The translations under genes were made by a program, and so were the position numbers. DNA of 64,000 nt from Bradyrhizobium liaoningense (GTDB taxonomy: Bacteria; Pseudomonadota; Alphaproteobacteria; Rhizobiales; Xanthobacteraceae), in the NCBI RefSeq assembly GCF_018130825.1, contig NZ_JAFCJS010000001.1:868001-932000 (forward strand), in the 5' to 3' direction. Within the stretch, counting starts at the first letter, position 1. Every line of letters starts with the position of its first letter. Below are positions 25,742 to 34,140 of the stretch, one piece after another. Below the pieces are notes generated by a model. It saw nothing but the letters and a program-made list of their open reading frames with translations, made no database searches and was not told the origin of the DNA.

Positions 25742-26818
25742 ATGTCTGCTGCGCTGGGTCTCAAAGCCAAGCCGATCGCCTCCGAACCCACTGATGATGA
25801 TTCCGACATCTCCGCGCTGATCAATCGCCTCACCGCGGAGGTCAACCAGATCGCGGTCGACAAGACCAAGGCGATCCAGCAGATCACCAACCAGATGAAG
25901 ATGCTGGCGCTGAACGCGCTGATCGAAAGCTCGCGCGCCGGCGCGCAAGGCGCGGGCTTTGCGGTGGTGGCGCAGGAGGTGCGCGGCGTCGGCCAGCAGG
26001 TCGAGACCATCGCCCGCGAACTCGAGACCCAGCTGACGAAACGGACCGGCGACCTTGTCGCCTCGATCGACCGCATGAGCCAGCGCTCGCGCGGCGAGCG
26101 CATGGTCGATCTGTCCCTCAATGCGGTCGAGTTGATCGACCGCAACCTCTATGAGCGCACCTGCGACGTGCGCTGGTGGGCGACCGATTCCGCCGTGGTC
26201 GATTGCGCGGCCTCGCCCGCGCCGGCAGCGGTCACCTATGCCTCGCAGCGGCTCGGCGTGATCCTCGGCGCCTACACGGTCTATCTCGACCTCTGGCTCT
26301 GCGACCTCGACGGCAACGTCATCGCCAACGGCCGCGCCGACCGCTTCCGCGTGGTCGGCCAGAACGTCGCCCACACCAAATGGTTTCGCGAGGCGCGCAC
26401 CTTGCGCTCCGGTGACGACTACGTCGCCGGCGACGTCGAGAACCAGCCTCTGCTCGGCAACGCGCAGGTCGCGACCTATTGCGCCAGCGTCCGCGCCGGC
26501 GGCCAGGCCAACGGCGCGCCGATCGGCGTGCTCGCCATCCATTTCGACTGGGAGCCGCAGGCCCGCGCCATTGTGCAGGGCGTGCGCGTCGGCGACACCG
26601 ACAAGGCCCGCGTGCTGCTGGTCGACTCCAATCTCCGCGTCATCGCCGCTTCCGACGGCCAGGGCATCCTCAGCGAGCGCATCTCGCTGTCACTGAACGG
26701 CCAGCGCTCCGGCTTCTATCAGGACCGCTCCGGAACGATGGTCGCCTTCCATGCGACGCCCGGCTACGAGACCTATCGGGGCCTTGGCTGGTACGGCGTG
26801 ATCGTCTGCGGGGCGTGA
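25742..26818 (+). CDS. soluble receptor with short MCP signalling tip and Cache-like domain
   Basis: 358 residues without a signal peptide or membrane helix. Residues about 15-110 are helical and contain a compact version of the chemoreceptor hairpin: QITNQMKMLALNALIESSRAGAQGAGFAVVAQEVRGVGQQVETIA. Residues about 150-300 (YTVYLDLWLCDLDGNVIANGRADRFRV, WFREARTL, GVLAIHFDWE) look like a Cache/PDC sensor. The order, signalling tip first and sensor last, is the reverse of ordinary MCPs. Strong ribosome site AGGGAAG before 25742. Likely a cytoplasmic chemosensory or regulatory receptor; no che genes nearby. Confidence 0.75.
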   Translation: MSAALGLKAKPIASEPTDDDSDISALINRLTAEVNQIAVDKTKAIQQITNQMKMLALNALIESSRAGAQGAGFAVVAQEVRGVGQQVETIARELETQLTKRTGDLVASIDRMSQRSRGERMVDLSLNAVELIDRNLYERTCDVRWWATDSAVVDCAASPAPAAVTYASQRLGVILGAYTVYLDLWLCDLDGNVIANGRADRFRVVGQNVAHTKWFREARTLRSGDDYVAGDVENQPLLGNAQVATYCASVRAGGQANGAPIGVLAIHFDWEPQARAIVQGVRVGDTDKARVLLVDSNLRVIAASDGQGILSERISLSLNGQRSGFYQDRSGTMVAFHATPGYETYRGLGWYGVIVCGA

Positions 26819-26849
26819 GGCGAGAGCCAGCCGCGCCGAAACAAAACGA

Positions 26850-26873
26850 CGAAAACAACCCCATGCACAGTAG
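26850..26873. repeat. 24-bp dispersed repeat, copy B
   Basis: CGAAAACAACCCCATGCACA then GTAG, identical to the reverse complement of 4423-4446. Located in the 218-base gap between the receptor gene and the TAXI-family gene. Confidence 0.7.
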
Positions 26874-27036
26874 GCGGAGGGTTGTTTTTGCTCGTGTTTT
26901 TCGTTCATCGAAGCAGCTTCGACGAGGCCAGCCCTCGCGCTCCGGTCGGCCGGCGTCTTGATGCAAATCAACACGGGACTGCCATCCGGCAAATGATGCT
27001 CGTGCAGACGGGTAACCTTCCCGGACGAGCGGCGCC

Positions 27037-28404
27037 ATGGACGAGCTGTCGAAATTTGGCATTGATGCCGGCAGGCTGCCGATCTGGCTTCGCATCGTCG
27101 CGGTCGTGGCGCTCGTCGTGCTCACCACCGGTGCGGGCTTGCTGGCCTATCGCTGGTACGCCCACCCGGTCACGCTGTCGATTGCGGTGGGCTCGCTGGA
27201 TGGCGACGCCCCCAAGATCGTGTCCGCGCTTGCCAGCCGCCTTGTCGTGAACAAGGCGCCGGTGCGGCTCAAGGTCGTCGAGACCAGCGGCCCGCTCGAG
27301 TCGGCGACCGCCTTCTCGTCCGGCAAGACCGATCTCGCCGTGGTCCGCGGCGACGTCGGCGACCTGTCGCAGGCGCAGGCCATCGTCGTTCTCGCCGAGG
27401 CCGTGGCCATGCTTGTTGCGCCCCCCGGGTCGACCATCGCGGATGTCGCTGGTCTGAAGCGCGCGACCGTGGGCGTTGTCGCCGGGGATACCAATCAGAG
27501 GGTCGTCCATGTCCTCACCAAATCCTATGATCTTGACCGCGCCAACGTCGTGTTCAAAAACCTTGCACTGGACGAGGTCCGCCGCGCCTTCGAGAGCAAG
27601 GAGGTGCGTGCGGTGCTTTTCGTCATGCCGCTGAGCGAGAAATATCTGTCGCTGGTGCGGGGACTGTTCCCGCAGAACGCCAAGACCGCGCCGGTGCTGA
27701 TCCCGATCGAGAACGCGGGAGCGATCGCGGAGAAAGAGCGCGCCTATGAAAGCTTCGACATTCCCAAGGGAACGTTGCGCGGGTCGCCTCCAATCCCCGG
27801 CGATGACGTGACCACCTTGCGCGTGTCCTACTATGTGGTCGGCAAGAAAGATCTCGATAACGACACGATCGCCGACCTCACACAGGCTCTCACGGCCGCG
27901 CGCAGGGACATTTTGCCGGACTGGCCGATTCTCTCGCAATTCAAGTCGCCCGATACCGACGCGGGCGCCTATCTCCCGGTTCATCCCGGCGCCGCGGAGT
28001 TCTACAACGGCAGCCAGCTGTCCTTCCTCGACAAGTGGAGCAACGCGATCTTCCTGGCACCGATGGCCCTGGGCGCACTGGCGTCGATCGCGGCCGCACT
28101 CTGGCAATTTCTCAGGTCCGGCGAAGCCGGGCCGCGTGAGCCGGCACTCGACGCGCTCTATGCGCTGGGCGGCAAGATACGAAGCTCGCAAAACGAGGCG
28201 GAACTTTCAGAGATCGAAAACCAGATCGACAACGTGCTCCGCGCACAGCGCGCGAAGTCCGATGGGGATGAAAACACGCTGGACGCAGCCACGTTGAACG
28301 TTGCGGCGCACCGTCTCGAAAATCTCATCCATGATCGTAAGGCCGCCCTGAACGCTGGCCACTCGCAGTCAACGCCCCCCGCCCAGAGCCAATCGCAAGT
28401 CTAG
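27037..28404 (+). CDS. TAXI-family solute-binding protein, membrane-anchored at both ends
   Basis: 455 residues. Helix 1 at about 19-40 (LRIVAVVALVVLTTGAGLLAY) is not followed by a cleavage site. The periplasmic part (LSIAVGSLDGDAPKIVSALASRL, then SATAFSSGKTDLAVVRGDV and TIADVAGLKRATVGVVAGD) matches the TAXI/NMT1-type binding fold. A second helix lies near 334-358 (AIFLAPMALGALASIAAALWQFL), followed by a charged, coiled-coil-like cytoplasmic tail of about 95 residues. No TRAP permease gene is near, so a sensing role is as plausible as transport. Confidence 0.8.
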   Translation: MDELSKFGIDAGRLPIWLRIVAVVALVVLTTGAGLLAYRWYAHPVTLSIAVGSLDGDAPKIVSALASRLVVNKAPVRLKVVETSGPLESATAFSSGKTDLAVVRGDVGDLSQAQAIVVLAEAVAMLVAPPGSTIADVAGLKRATVGVVAGDTNQRVVHVLTKSYDLDRANVVFKNLALDEVRRAFESKEVRAVLFVMPLSEKYLSLVRGLFPQNAKTAPVLIPIENAGAIAEKERAYESFDIPKGTLRGSPPIPGDDVTTLRVSYYVVGKKDLDNDTIADLTQALTAARRDILPDWPILSQFKSPDTDAGAYLPVHPGAAEFYNGSQLSFLDKWSNAIFLAPMALGALASIAAALWQFLRSGEAGPREPALDALYALGGKIRSSQNEAELSEIENQIDNVLRAQRAKSDGDENTLDAATLNVAAHRLENLIHDRKAALNAGHSQSTPPAQSQSQV

Positions 28405-28407
28405 GCA

Positions 28408-29406
28408 TCACATCGCGCTCGCAACGAACCCGACCGGCGTGCCTTTCGAGACACTGCCAGCGACACGTTCGGCGTCCCAATTGGTGAGACGCACACAGCC
28501 GTGGGATTCAGCCTTGGAGATCTTGTCCGGCGAAGGCGTGCCGTGAATGCCGTAGCCTTCGGCGGACAAATTGATCCACACCGTGCCAACCGGATTGTTC
28601 GGACCGGGCTTGATGGTGAAGGGCTTGCGCGAATGGACGCCCTTGAAGCGATAGGCGGGATTATAGCGATAGAACGGATTCCTGCTGACCTCGGTGACCT
28701 TAAGCGTACCTGACGGCGACGGCTTGTCCTCGCTGCCGACGGTTGCCGGATAGAATCCGATCAGCGCATTCGACTTGTCGAACAGCTTCACGGTCTGCCT
28801 GACCTTGTCGATCTCGACCCTGTCGGCCTTGGCAGGCGCCCCCTCGCCTGCGCCCGCGGTGTCGACGACGACGATGGAGTCGCCGGCCCGCTCGAAACGG
28901 CGCCCGGGATTGAGCGCCGCCAGGAGTTGCTCACTCATGTGGAATTTCTCGGCCAAGGCTTCGCGCGGACTGACAAAGCCGAGCTTCGGGATGTCCTTCA
29001 TGTCCTCCATCTTCGAGGGCAGCTTGTTCAGGAACGGACCCGCCACGTCCTGCTCGGTGATGGCATAGGTCAGCGTGACCGGCCGGTCGTCCGCCCGCAG
29101 CGCCTTCCAGACCTCATCTGTTGGGGTGTCCGAGCCCGGCAACTGTCGGGCTTCCGCATAGGCGCGCAGCGCCTTCTTCGCGTTCTCGCCGAACCTGCCG
29201 TCAATCTCGCCGGGCGAGAAATGCGCCCTGTCCAGCAGCACCTGCAGCCGCACGCCCGCCGGCGTCGGCTTCTCGTTCGAAAGCGTCTTCTTCGATGGCT
29301 CGGCGGAATTGATGGCATCCGCGGTCATCTCGGCAGCGAACGCCGGCAACGTCGCCAGGGTGAAGACAAGAAAGATGCAAATCTGCCCCGCCTTCGTCAG
29401 CAACAT
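28408..29406 (-). CDS. L,D-transpeptidase (YkuD) with peptidoglycan-binding domain
   Basis: 332 residues. Signal peptide AGQICIFLVFTLATLPAFAAE. Residues about 47-100 (LQVLLDRAHFSPGEIDGRFGENAKKALRAYAE) form a PG_binding_1 domain. The YkuD domain covers the C-terminal 140 residues, with IHGTPSPDKISKAESHGCVRLTNWD supplying the catalytic His and Cys of the S-H-G-C-x-R motif. It makes 3-3 cross-links or attaches proteins to peptidoglycan. The start at ATG 29406 begins the signal peptide; the frame stays open upstream. Convergent with the TAXI-family gene. Confidence 0.9.
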   Translation of the reverse strand: MLLTKAGQICIFLVFTLATLPAFAAEMTADAINSAEPSKKTLSNEKPTPAGVRLQVLLDRAHFSPGEIDGRFGENAKKALRAYAEARQLPGSDTPTDEVWKALRADDRPVTLTYAITEQDVAGPFLNKLPSKMEDMKDIPKLGFVSPREALAEKFHMSEQLLAALNPGRRFERAGDSIVVVDTAGAGEGAPAKADRVEIDKVRQTVKLFDKSNALIGFYPATVGSEDKPSPSGTLKVTEVSRNPFYRYNPAYRFKGVHSRKPFTIKPGPNNPVGTVWINLSAEGYGIHGTPSPDKISKAESHGCVRLTNWDAERVAGSVSKGTPVGFVASAM

Positions 29407-29677
29407 CGCCGCCTCCCTTTCACGTCTTCGACAGTTGCGTCGTCGGAAACGGACGCGAAGCCTGCCTCCGGAAACGGCCTCGCTTCCCGCTCCGTGCCGG
29501 AGCTTCGGAGGAAGCTTTCGGCGAGGGGAACGAGCTGAGCGATGCGCATGAGAGCCTGCTACACTGAACGGAGGATCAGCACGATGGCTGCGGACAGAAG
29601 GTTCGAAATCGCAAGCAACGTCCAATTCGGCCTAGCGCTTCCGCTCGCCAGGCGGCGCGCAAGGCTCTCAATGATCC

Positions 29678-29893
29678 CTAACATTCGTCATCGGAAAGCC
29701 GCTCGAGATAGGCCAGCCCGAACCCTGCGAGTTCCTGGGCATCACCGTTGCTCTCGCGCGCTTCCCGCCTCCCCTGCAGATGACGCTCGAGGAGACAGCG
29801 ACGGCCATCCGCAGCATCGACATCGCGATGCCGGGCGCGGTACACGCACCATGCGGTATCAACCGCTGTCCGTAGCGGGCCGTCGTCGACCAT
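29678..29893 (-). CDS. 71-residue hypothetical protein
   Basis: Start ATG at 29893 with TTGGAG upstream. Sequence MVDDGPLRTAVDTAWCVYRARHRDVDAADGRRCLLERHLQGR ending ELAGFGLAYLERLSDDEC is amphipathic helical, of a type I recall as hypothetical in related genomes, but I cannot name it. The frame is open upstream to 30109 without features. Antisense frames over it are shadows. Confidence 0.5.
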   Translation of the reverse strand: MVDDGPLRTAVDTAWCVYRARHRDVDAADGRRCLLERHLQGRREARESNGDAQELAGFGLAYLERLSDDEC

Positions 29894-30029
29894 GTTCCCA
29901 GCTCCAACGTGGAGATGTCCATGGCACGCCAACTCGTCGCGGCGGCGGAAGTTTCCAGTATTTCCCGAAAGTCTAATCCCTGCCCGCAAGGCGAGCGCAG
30001 TCAGCACGCGCTCCCCTGGTACGTGCAAA

Positions 30030-31028
30030 TCAGCGGCGCACAGCCATCTCCGCCGCGAGCAGCAATGCGGCGCGGCTGGCGCCGATCGATGCGATGCCTT
30101 GTCCCGCAATGTCGTAGGCGGTGCCGTGCGCAGGCGTGCAGATCGGGAATGGAAAGCCGCCGAGCAAGGTCACGCCGCGGTCAAACCCCATCAGCTTCAT
30201 CGCGATCTGGCCCTGGTCGTGATACATCGTCAGCACGGCATCGAAGGCGCCGCCCTTGGCGCGCAGGAACACGGTGTCGGCCGGGAACGGCCCCTCGGCA
30301 GCAATGCCCTCCGCCTGCCCGGCCGCGACCACGGGCGCGATCACATCGATCTCCTCGCGGCCAAAATTGCCGCCGTCGCCGGCGTGGGGATTGAGGCCGG
30401 CGACCGCAATGCGCGGCCGCGCGAAGCCAGCGTTGCGCATGCAGGCATCGGTCAGCTTGAGCGCGCGATCGATGCGTTCGCTGGAGAGGTTTGCAGCGAC
30501 GTCCTTCAGCGGAATGTGCGAGGTGACCCGTGCGTTCCAGAGCCGGTCGAGCACGTTGAACTCGCTCGCCGGGGTCTTGAGTCCGACCACCTCCGCGGAA
30601 AACGCGATCTCGTCGTCATATTCGGCGCGGGCAAGCCGCATCGCCTGCTTGTTGAAGGGGGTGAAGCAGACCGCGTCGACGCGGCCGTCGCGGCCGAGTT
30701 CGAGCGCGTGCCGGTAGTTGGAGAGTGCGAATTTGCCGCCGGCAAGGGTCGCGGTCTTCGGCTCGACCTCTTGAAGAGCGAGATGGCGGAGATCGATGAA
30801 CAACGCATCGCCCTGCGTCGCGCGAAGGTCGGCCCCCTGCTCGACCATGGTCAAGTCCGGCTTGACACCCGCAACGCGCGCGCCCTCGTCGAAGATGCGG
30901 CGGTCGCCGATCACGACGAGGCGGCAACTCGCGCGGATGTCGTCCTGCACCACGAGTTTCGCCGTCAGCTCCGGGCTGATGCCCGCGGGATCTCCCATCG
31001 CCAGTGCGATGAGCGGCTTTGCGGTCAT
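30030..31028 (-). CDS. PdxA-family dehydrogenase
   Basis: 332 residues. MTAKPLIALAMGDPAGISPELTAKLV is the PdxA N-terminus. LNPHAGDGGNFGREEIDVI, LTMYHDQGQIAMKLMGFDRGV and CTPAHGTAYDIAGQGIAS carry the metal- and substrate-binding residues. Canonical PdxA oxidises 4-phosphohydroxythreonine for vitamin B6, but this copy is the last gene of a transport/CoA-transferase operon and overlaps tctA by 4 bases. Relatives in catabolic clusters (PdxA2 on phosphorylated acids, TphB on a terephthalate-derived diol) are oxidative decarboxylases or dehydrogenases of other substrates. A catabolic role is therefore more likely than cofactor synthesis. Confidence 0.85.
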   Translation of the reverse strand: MTAKPLIALAMGDPAGISPELTAKLVVQDDIRASCRLVVIGDRRIFDEGARVAGVKPDLTMVEQGADLRATQGDALFIDLRHLALQEVEPKTATLAGGKFALSNYRHALELGRDGRVDAVCFTPFNKQAMRLARAEYDDEIAFSAEVVGLKTPASEFNVLDRLWNARVTSHIPLKDVAANLSSERIDRALKLTDACMRNAGFARPRIAVAGLNPHAGDGGNFGREEIDVIAPVVAAGQAEGIAAEGPFPADTVFLRAKGGAFDAVLTMYHDQGQIAMKLMGFDRGVTLLGGFPFPICTPAHGTAYDIAGQGIASIGASRAALLLAAEMAVRR

Positions 31029-32587
31029 ATGATCACCTTCTCTCGAGCTGTTTCTTGAACTGTCTCTTGGACTGCCGTTCCATCGGCGGATGGCGCGGGC
31101 TTGCGCAGCAAGCGCGCGAGCTGCAATGCAAGCGGCAGCAGGAGCAGCGCGATGCCGCCCAGGATCAGGCACGTCACCAGCTTGTTTGCGAAGAAGATTC
31201 CCAGGGACCCCTTCGAGAGCAGCATCGACTGCCGGAACGCATCCTCGGCCTTGTCGCCGATGACGATCGCAAGCACGAGCGGCGCCAGCGGATAGAACAG
31301 CTTCTTGAAGAGATAGCCGACAATGCCGAAGCCGAGCATCATGACGACGTCGAGATAGGAGTTCGACACCGAATAGGCACCGACGACGCAGATGATCACG
31401 ATCAGCGGCGCGATCACCACGAAGGGAATCCGCATCAAGGCGGCGAAGACCGGGACGGTCAGCAGCACCAGCGCGACGGCGACGATGTTGCCGACATACA
31501 TCGAGGCGATCAGGCCCCAGACGAAATCCTTCTGGTCGACGAACAGCATCGGCCCGGGATTGAGGCCCCAGATCATCAGCCCGCCCATCATCACGGCGGC
31601 GGTCGCGGAGCCGGGAATGCCGAGCGACAGCATCGGCAGAAGCGCGCTGGTGCCGGCGGCATGGTCGGCCGTCTCCGGCGAGATGATGCCTTCGACCTCG
31701 CCGGTGCCGAAGTAGCGGCCGCGGCGGGAGAAGCGGCGGGCGATGCCGTAGCTCATGAAGGAGGCTGCGGTCGGACCGCCCGGCGTGATCCCCATCCAGC
31801 AGCCAATTGCGGCGCTACGCAACAGCGCGACGCTGTGGCGTGGCAGGCGGCCGACGGCACGAAACACCTCGCGCCAGTCGATCTTCGAGGAGACCGCACG
31901 GGCATGAAACTCCTCCTCGACCGCGACCAGGAGCTCGCCGATGCCGAACAGGCCCATGACTGCGACGACGAAGTTCACCCCCTTCACCAGCTCGTCGATG
32001 CCCATGGTGAGGCGGACGCTACCGGAGACGGTATCGATGCCGATGGCGGCGATGGCAAAGCCGATCGCGAGCGCCACCACGGTCTTGATCGGCGCCGCGC
32101 CGCCCATGCCGACGAAGCTGGCGAAGGCCAGGAAGTAGACCGCGAAATACTCGGGTGGCCCAAAGGCAAGCGCGACCTGCGCCACCCAGGATGCGAGGAA
32201 CGTGATCAGGATGACGCCGATCAGCGCCCCGAAGGCTGCCGAGCCGAAGGCGGTGGCGAGCGCCGTGGTCGGCCGGCCATCGCGCGCCATCGGATAGCCG
32301 TCGAAGGTGGTCGCAACCGACGACGGCTCGCCCGGAATGTTGAACAGGATCGAGGTGACGGAGCCGCCGAACAGCGCGCCCCAATACATGCTGGAGAGCA
32401 GGATGATCGCCGAGACCGGCTGCATGCCGAAGGTCAGCGGCAGGAGCAGCGACACCCCGTTCGGCGCGCCCAGCCCCGGCAGCACGCCGACGAGAATGCC
32501 GAGCAGCACGCCGACCGCCATGAGCACCAGATGCGGCACGGTGACCGCGATGGTGAAGCCGTGCAGGAGCTCCTGGAGATTGTCCAA
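31025..32587 (-). CDS. tctA: tripartite tricarboxylate transporter permease TctA
   Basis: 520 residues, about twelve hydrophobic segments. VLLGILVGVLPGLGAPNGVSLLLPLTFGM is the first conserved glycine-rich motif of TctA. The second, pseudo-repeated motif is CWMGITPGGPTAASFMSYGIARR. SSMYWGALFGGSVTSILFNIPGEPSSVATTFDGYPM is also diagnostic. Large membrane subunit of a sodium- or proton-coupled carboxylate importer with TctB and TctC. It starts 12 bases after tctB and overlaps the PdxA-family gene. Confidence 0.95.
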   Translation of the reverse strand: MDNLQELLHGFTIAVTVPHLVLMAVGVLLGILVGVLPGLGAPNGVSLLLPLTFGMQPVSAIILLSSMYWGALFGGSVTSILFNIPGEPSSVATTFDGYPMARDGRPTTALATAFGSAAFGALIGVILITFLASWVAQVALAFGPPEYFAVYFLAFASFVGMGGAAPIKTVVALAIGFAIAAIGIDTVSGSVRLTMGIDELVKGVNFVVAVMGLFGIGELLVAVEEEFHARAVSSKIDWREVFRAVGRLPRHSVALLRSAAIGCWMGITPGGPTAASFMSYGIARRFSRRGRYFGTGEVEGIISPETADHAAGTSALLPMLSLGIPGSATAAVMMGGLMIWGLNPGPMLFVDQKDFVWGLIASMYVGNIVAVALVLLTVPVFAALMRIPFVVIAPLIVIICVVGAYSVSNSYLDVVMMLGFGIVGYLFKKLFYPLAPLVLAIVIGDKAEDAFRQSMLLSKGSLGIFFANKLVTCLILGGIALLLLPLALQLARLLRKPAPSADGTAVQETVQETAREKVII

Positions 32588-32599
32588 CGGCCTGCTCCC

Positions 32600-33082
32600 T
32601 CAGTATCCGAGCGCAGCGGCGAGCGCGCCGTGCGGCAGGCTGACCTGGAACATGCGCTCGAACACGACATAGAGCGCGAGCGCCGTGGCCGCCGACATGG
32701 CCAGCGCACGCGGCACGGATTGGTGCCTGGGGATCGCCAGTACCGCGAAGACATAGAGGCTTGAGGCGAGATACATGCCGAGCAGCGGGATCGCGGCAAC
32801 GAAGATCGCAGCCGGCACGAACAGGCCGGCGAGCCGGCGCAGCTCGATCGGCGTGATCGCGATGGGGACGTTTGCCAGCGACGCCGCCGGCACAAGGCCC
32901 CGCACCAGATTGTAGAGGCTCCCGAGCACGACGATGATGCCGGTCAGGAACGGGAACGTGCCGGCATCGACGCCCGCGCTCGACCAGCCGATGCCATTGT
33001 CGAGGCTGGAGACGACGACGGCCACACCGAAGCTGCCGGTGAGGACGGCTGTCGCAAGCTCAAGCGCGCGGCGCGAGATCAT
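32600..33082 (-). CDS. tctB: tripartite tricarboxylate transporter TctB
   Basis: 160 residues with four hydrophobic helices: LATAVLTGSFGVAVVVSS, FPFLTGIIVVLGSLYNLV, RRLAGLFVPAAIFVAAIPLLG and ASSLYVFAVLAI, plus a C-terminal one (LAMSAATALALYVVFERMFQV). GWSSAGVDAGTFPFLTG corresponds to the conserved G-x-G-P-x-x-F-P region of TctB. Small membrane subunit of the TctABC importer. Start at 33082; TctC ends 14 bases upstream. Confidence 0.9.
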   Translation of the reverse strand: MISRRALELATAVLTGSFGVAVVVSSLDNGIGWSSAGVDAGTFPFLTGIIVVLGSLYNLVRGLVPAASLANVPIAITPIELRRLAGLFVPAAIFVAAIPLLGMYLASSLYVFAVLAIPRHQSVPRALAMSAATALALYVVFERMFQVSLPHGALAAALGY

Positions 33083-33096
33083 GGCGTGATCCTGCC

Positions 33097-34089
33097 TTAC
33101 TTCACCAGCCAGCCCTGCTCGCCCGCGACCTGCTTGACGTGCTCGAGGTCCTCCTTGATGAACTTGTCGAACTCGACGCCGGTCAGGAAGGTGTCGACCT
33201 GGGAGGTCTTCTCGATGTAGTCCTTCCACTCCGGCGTTGCCTGCACCTTCTTCATCAGATCGACATAGAACGCGGCCTGGTCCGGCGTGACCTTGCCGGG
33301 CAGCCACACGGTGCGCGGCTGCTCGTATTGCTTGATGTCGAGGCCCTGCTCCACGCAGGTCGGAACATCGCTCCAGCCTTCGGTCGCGGTGACCTTGGGC
33401 CCTAGCGGCAATCGCTTCGGGCTGAAAACGCAGAGCGGTCGCTGCGTGCCGCCGCGCCATTGTCCGAGGCTTTCACTGGGATTGTTGACGTGGGAATCCA
33501 GGTGCCCGCCGGCGAGCTGCACGGCGGTCTCGGCACCGCTCTTGAAGGGGATGTAGGTCAGCTTGACCTTGCCGGCCTTCTCGATCATGCGGGTCAGCAC
33601 CTCGTCGGTGTCCTTGGACTGCGCGCCGCCCATCCTGAATTCGCCGGACGCAGCCGCCTTCAGATAGTCCCCCGCATTCTTGTAGGGCGCGTCCTGCTTG
33701 ACCCAGAGCAGGAACTCGTCCTGCGCCATCGCCGCGATCGGGGTGAGATCGGTGTAGTTGAAGGCGACCTTGGACACGAGCGGCTGCTGCCAGGCATTGG
33801 ACGTGCCAAAGATCACCTTGTAGGGGTCGCCCGCGGAGGCCTTGCCGTAGACATAACCTTCGGCCCCGCTGCCGCCGCCCTTGTTGACGACGACGATCGG
33901 CTGCTCCGTCAGCTTGTGCTTGGTGATGATGTTCTGCACCGCGCGCGCAAGATTGTCGGTGCCGCCGCCGGGGCCGGCAGTGGCGACGAACTCGATCGGC
34001 TTTTGCGGTTGCCAGGCGGCGAGCGCCGGCATGGTGCCGGCGAGCACGACTGCGGCTGCGGAGAGCAGAAATGTTGACGTCCGACCCAT
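33097..34089 (-). CDS. tctC: tripartite tricarboxylate transporter substrate-binding protein
   Basis: 330 residues, signal peptide SAAAVVLAGTMPALAAW. PQKPIEFVATAGPGGGTDNLARAVQNIITKHKL and IVVVNKGGGSGAEGYVYGKA are the TctC signature loops that hold two carboxylate oxygens through backbone amides. Aromatic and acidic substitutions that would reveal the ligand cannot be interpreted by eye. Lies in order CoA transferase, TctC, TctB, TctA. Confidence 0.93.
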   Translation of the reverse strand: MGRTSTFLLSAAAVVLAGTMPALAAWQPQKPIEFVATAGPGGGTDNLARAVQNIITKHKLTEQPIVVVNKGGGSGAEGYVYGKASAGDPYKVIFGTSNAWQQPLVSKVAFNYTDLTPIAAMAQDEFLLWVKQDAPYKNAGDYLKAAASGEFRMGGAQSKDTDEVLTRMIEKAGKVKLTYIPFKSGAETAVQLAGGHLDSHVNNPSESLGQWRGGTQRPLCVFSPKRLPLGPKVTATEGWSDVPTCVEQGLDIKQYEQPRTVWLPGKVTPDQAAFYVDLMKKVQATPEWKDYIEKTSQVDTFLTGVEFDKFIKEDLEHVKQVAGEQGWLVK

Positions 34090-34140
34090 GATTTCCTCCA
34101 GCTGATTTTTGTCTTTTGTTGTTGTCGTATCGACGTCCGG

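Noticed and set aside
29584..29976. Plus-strand frame with a good ribosome site (GGAGG then ATG at 29584)
   Set aside because: After about 20 residues the sequence becomes low-complexity Arg/His/Pro and runs antisense to the better-supported 71-residue gene; no family features.
31019..32764. Very long plus-strand open frame opposite tctA and tctB
   Set aside because: It is antisense to clearly conserved transporter genes, is extremely rich in Arg, Asp, Gln and His, and has no domain. This is the usual shadow of a high-GC minus-strand gene.
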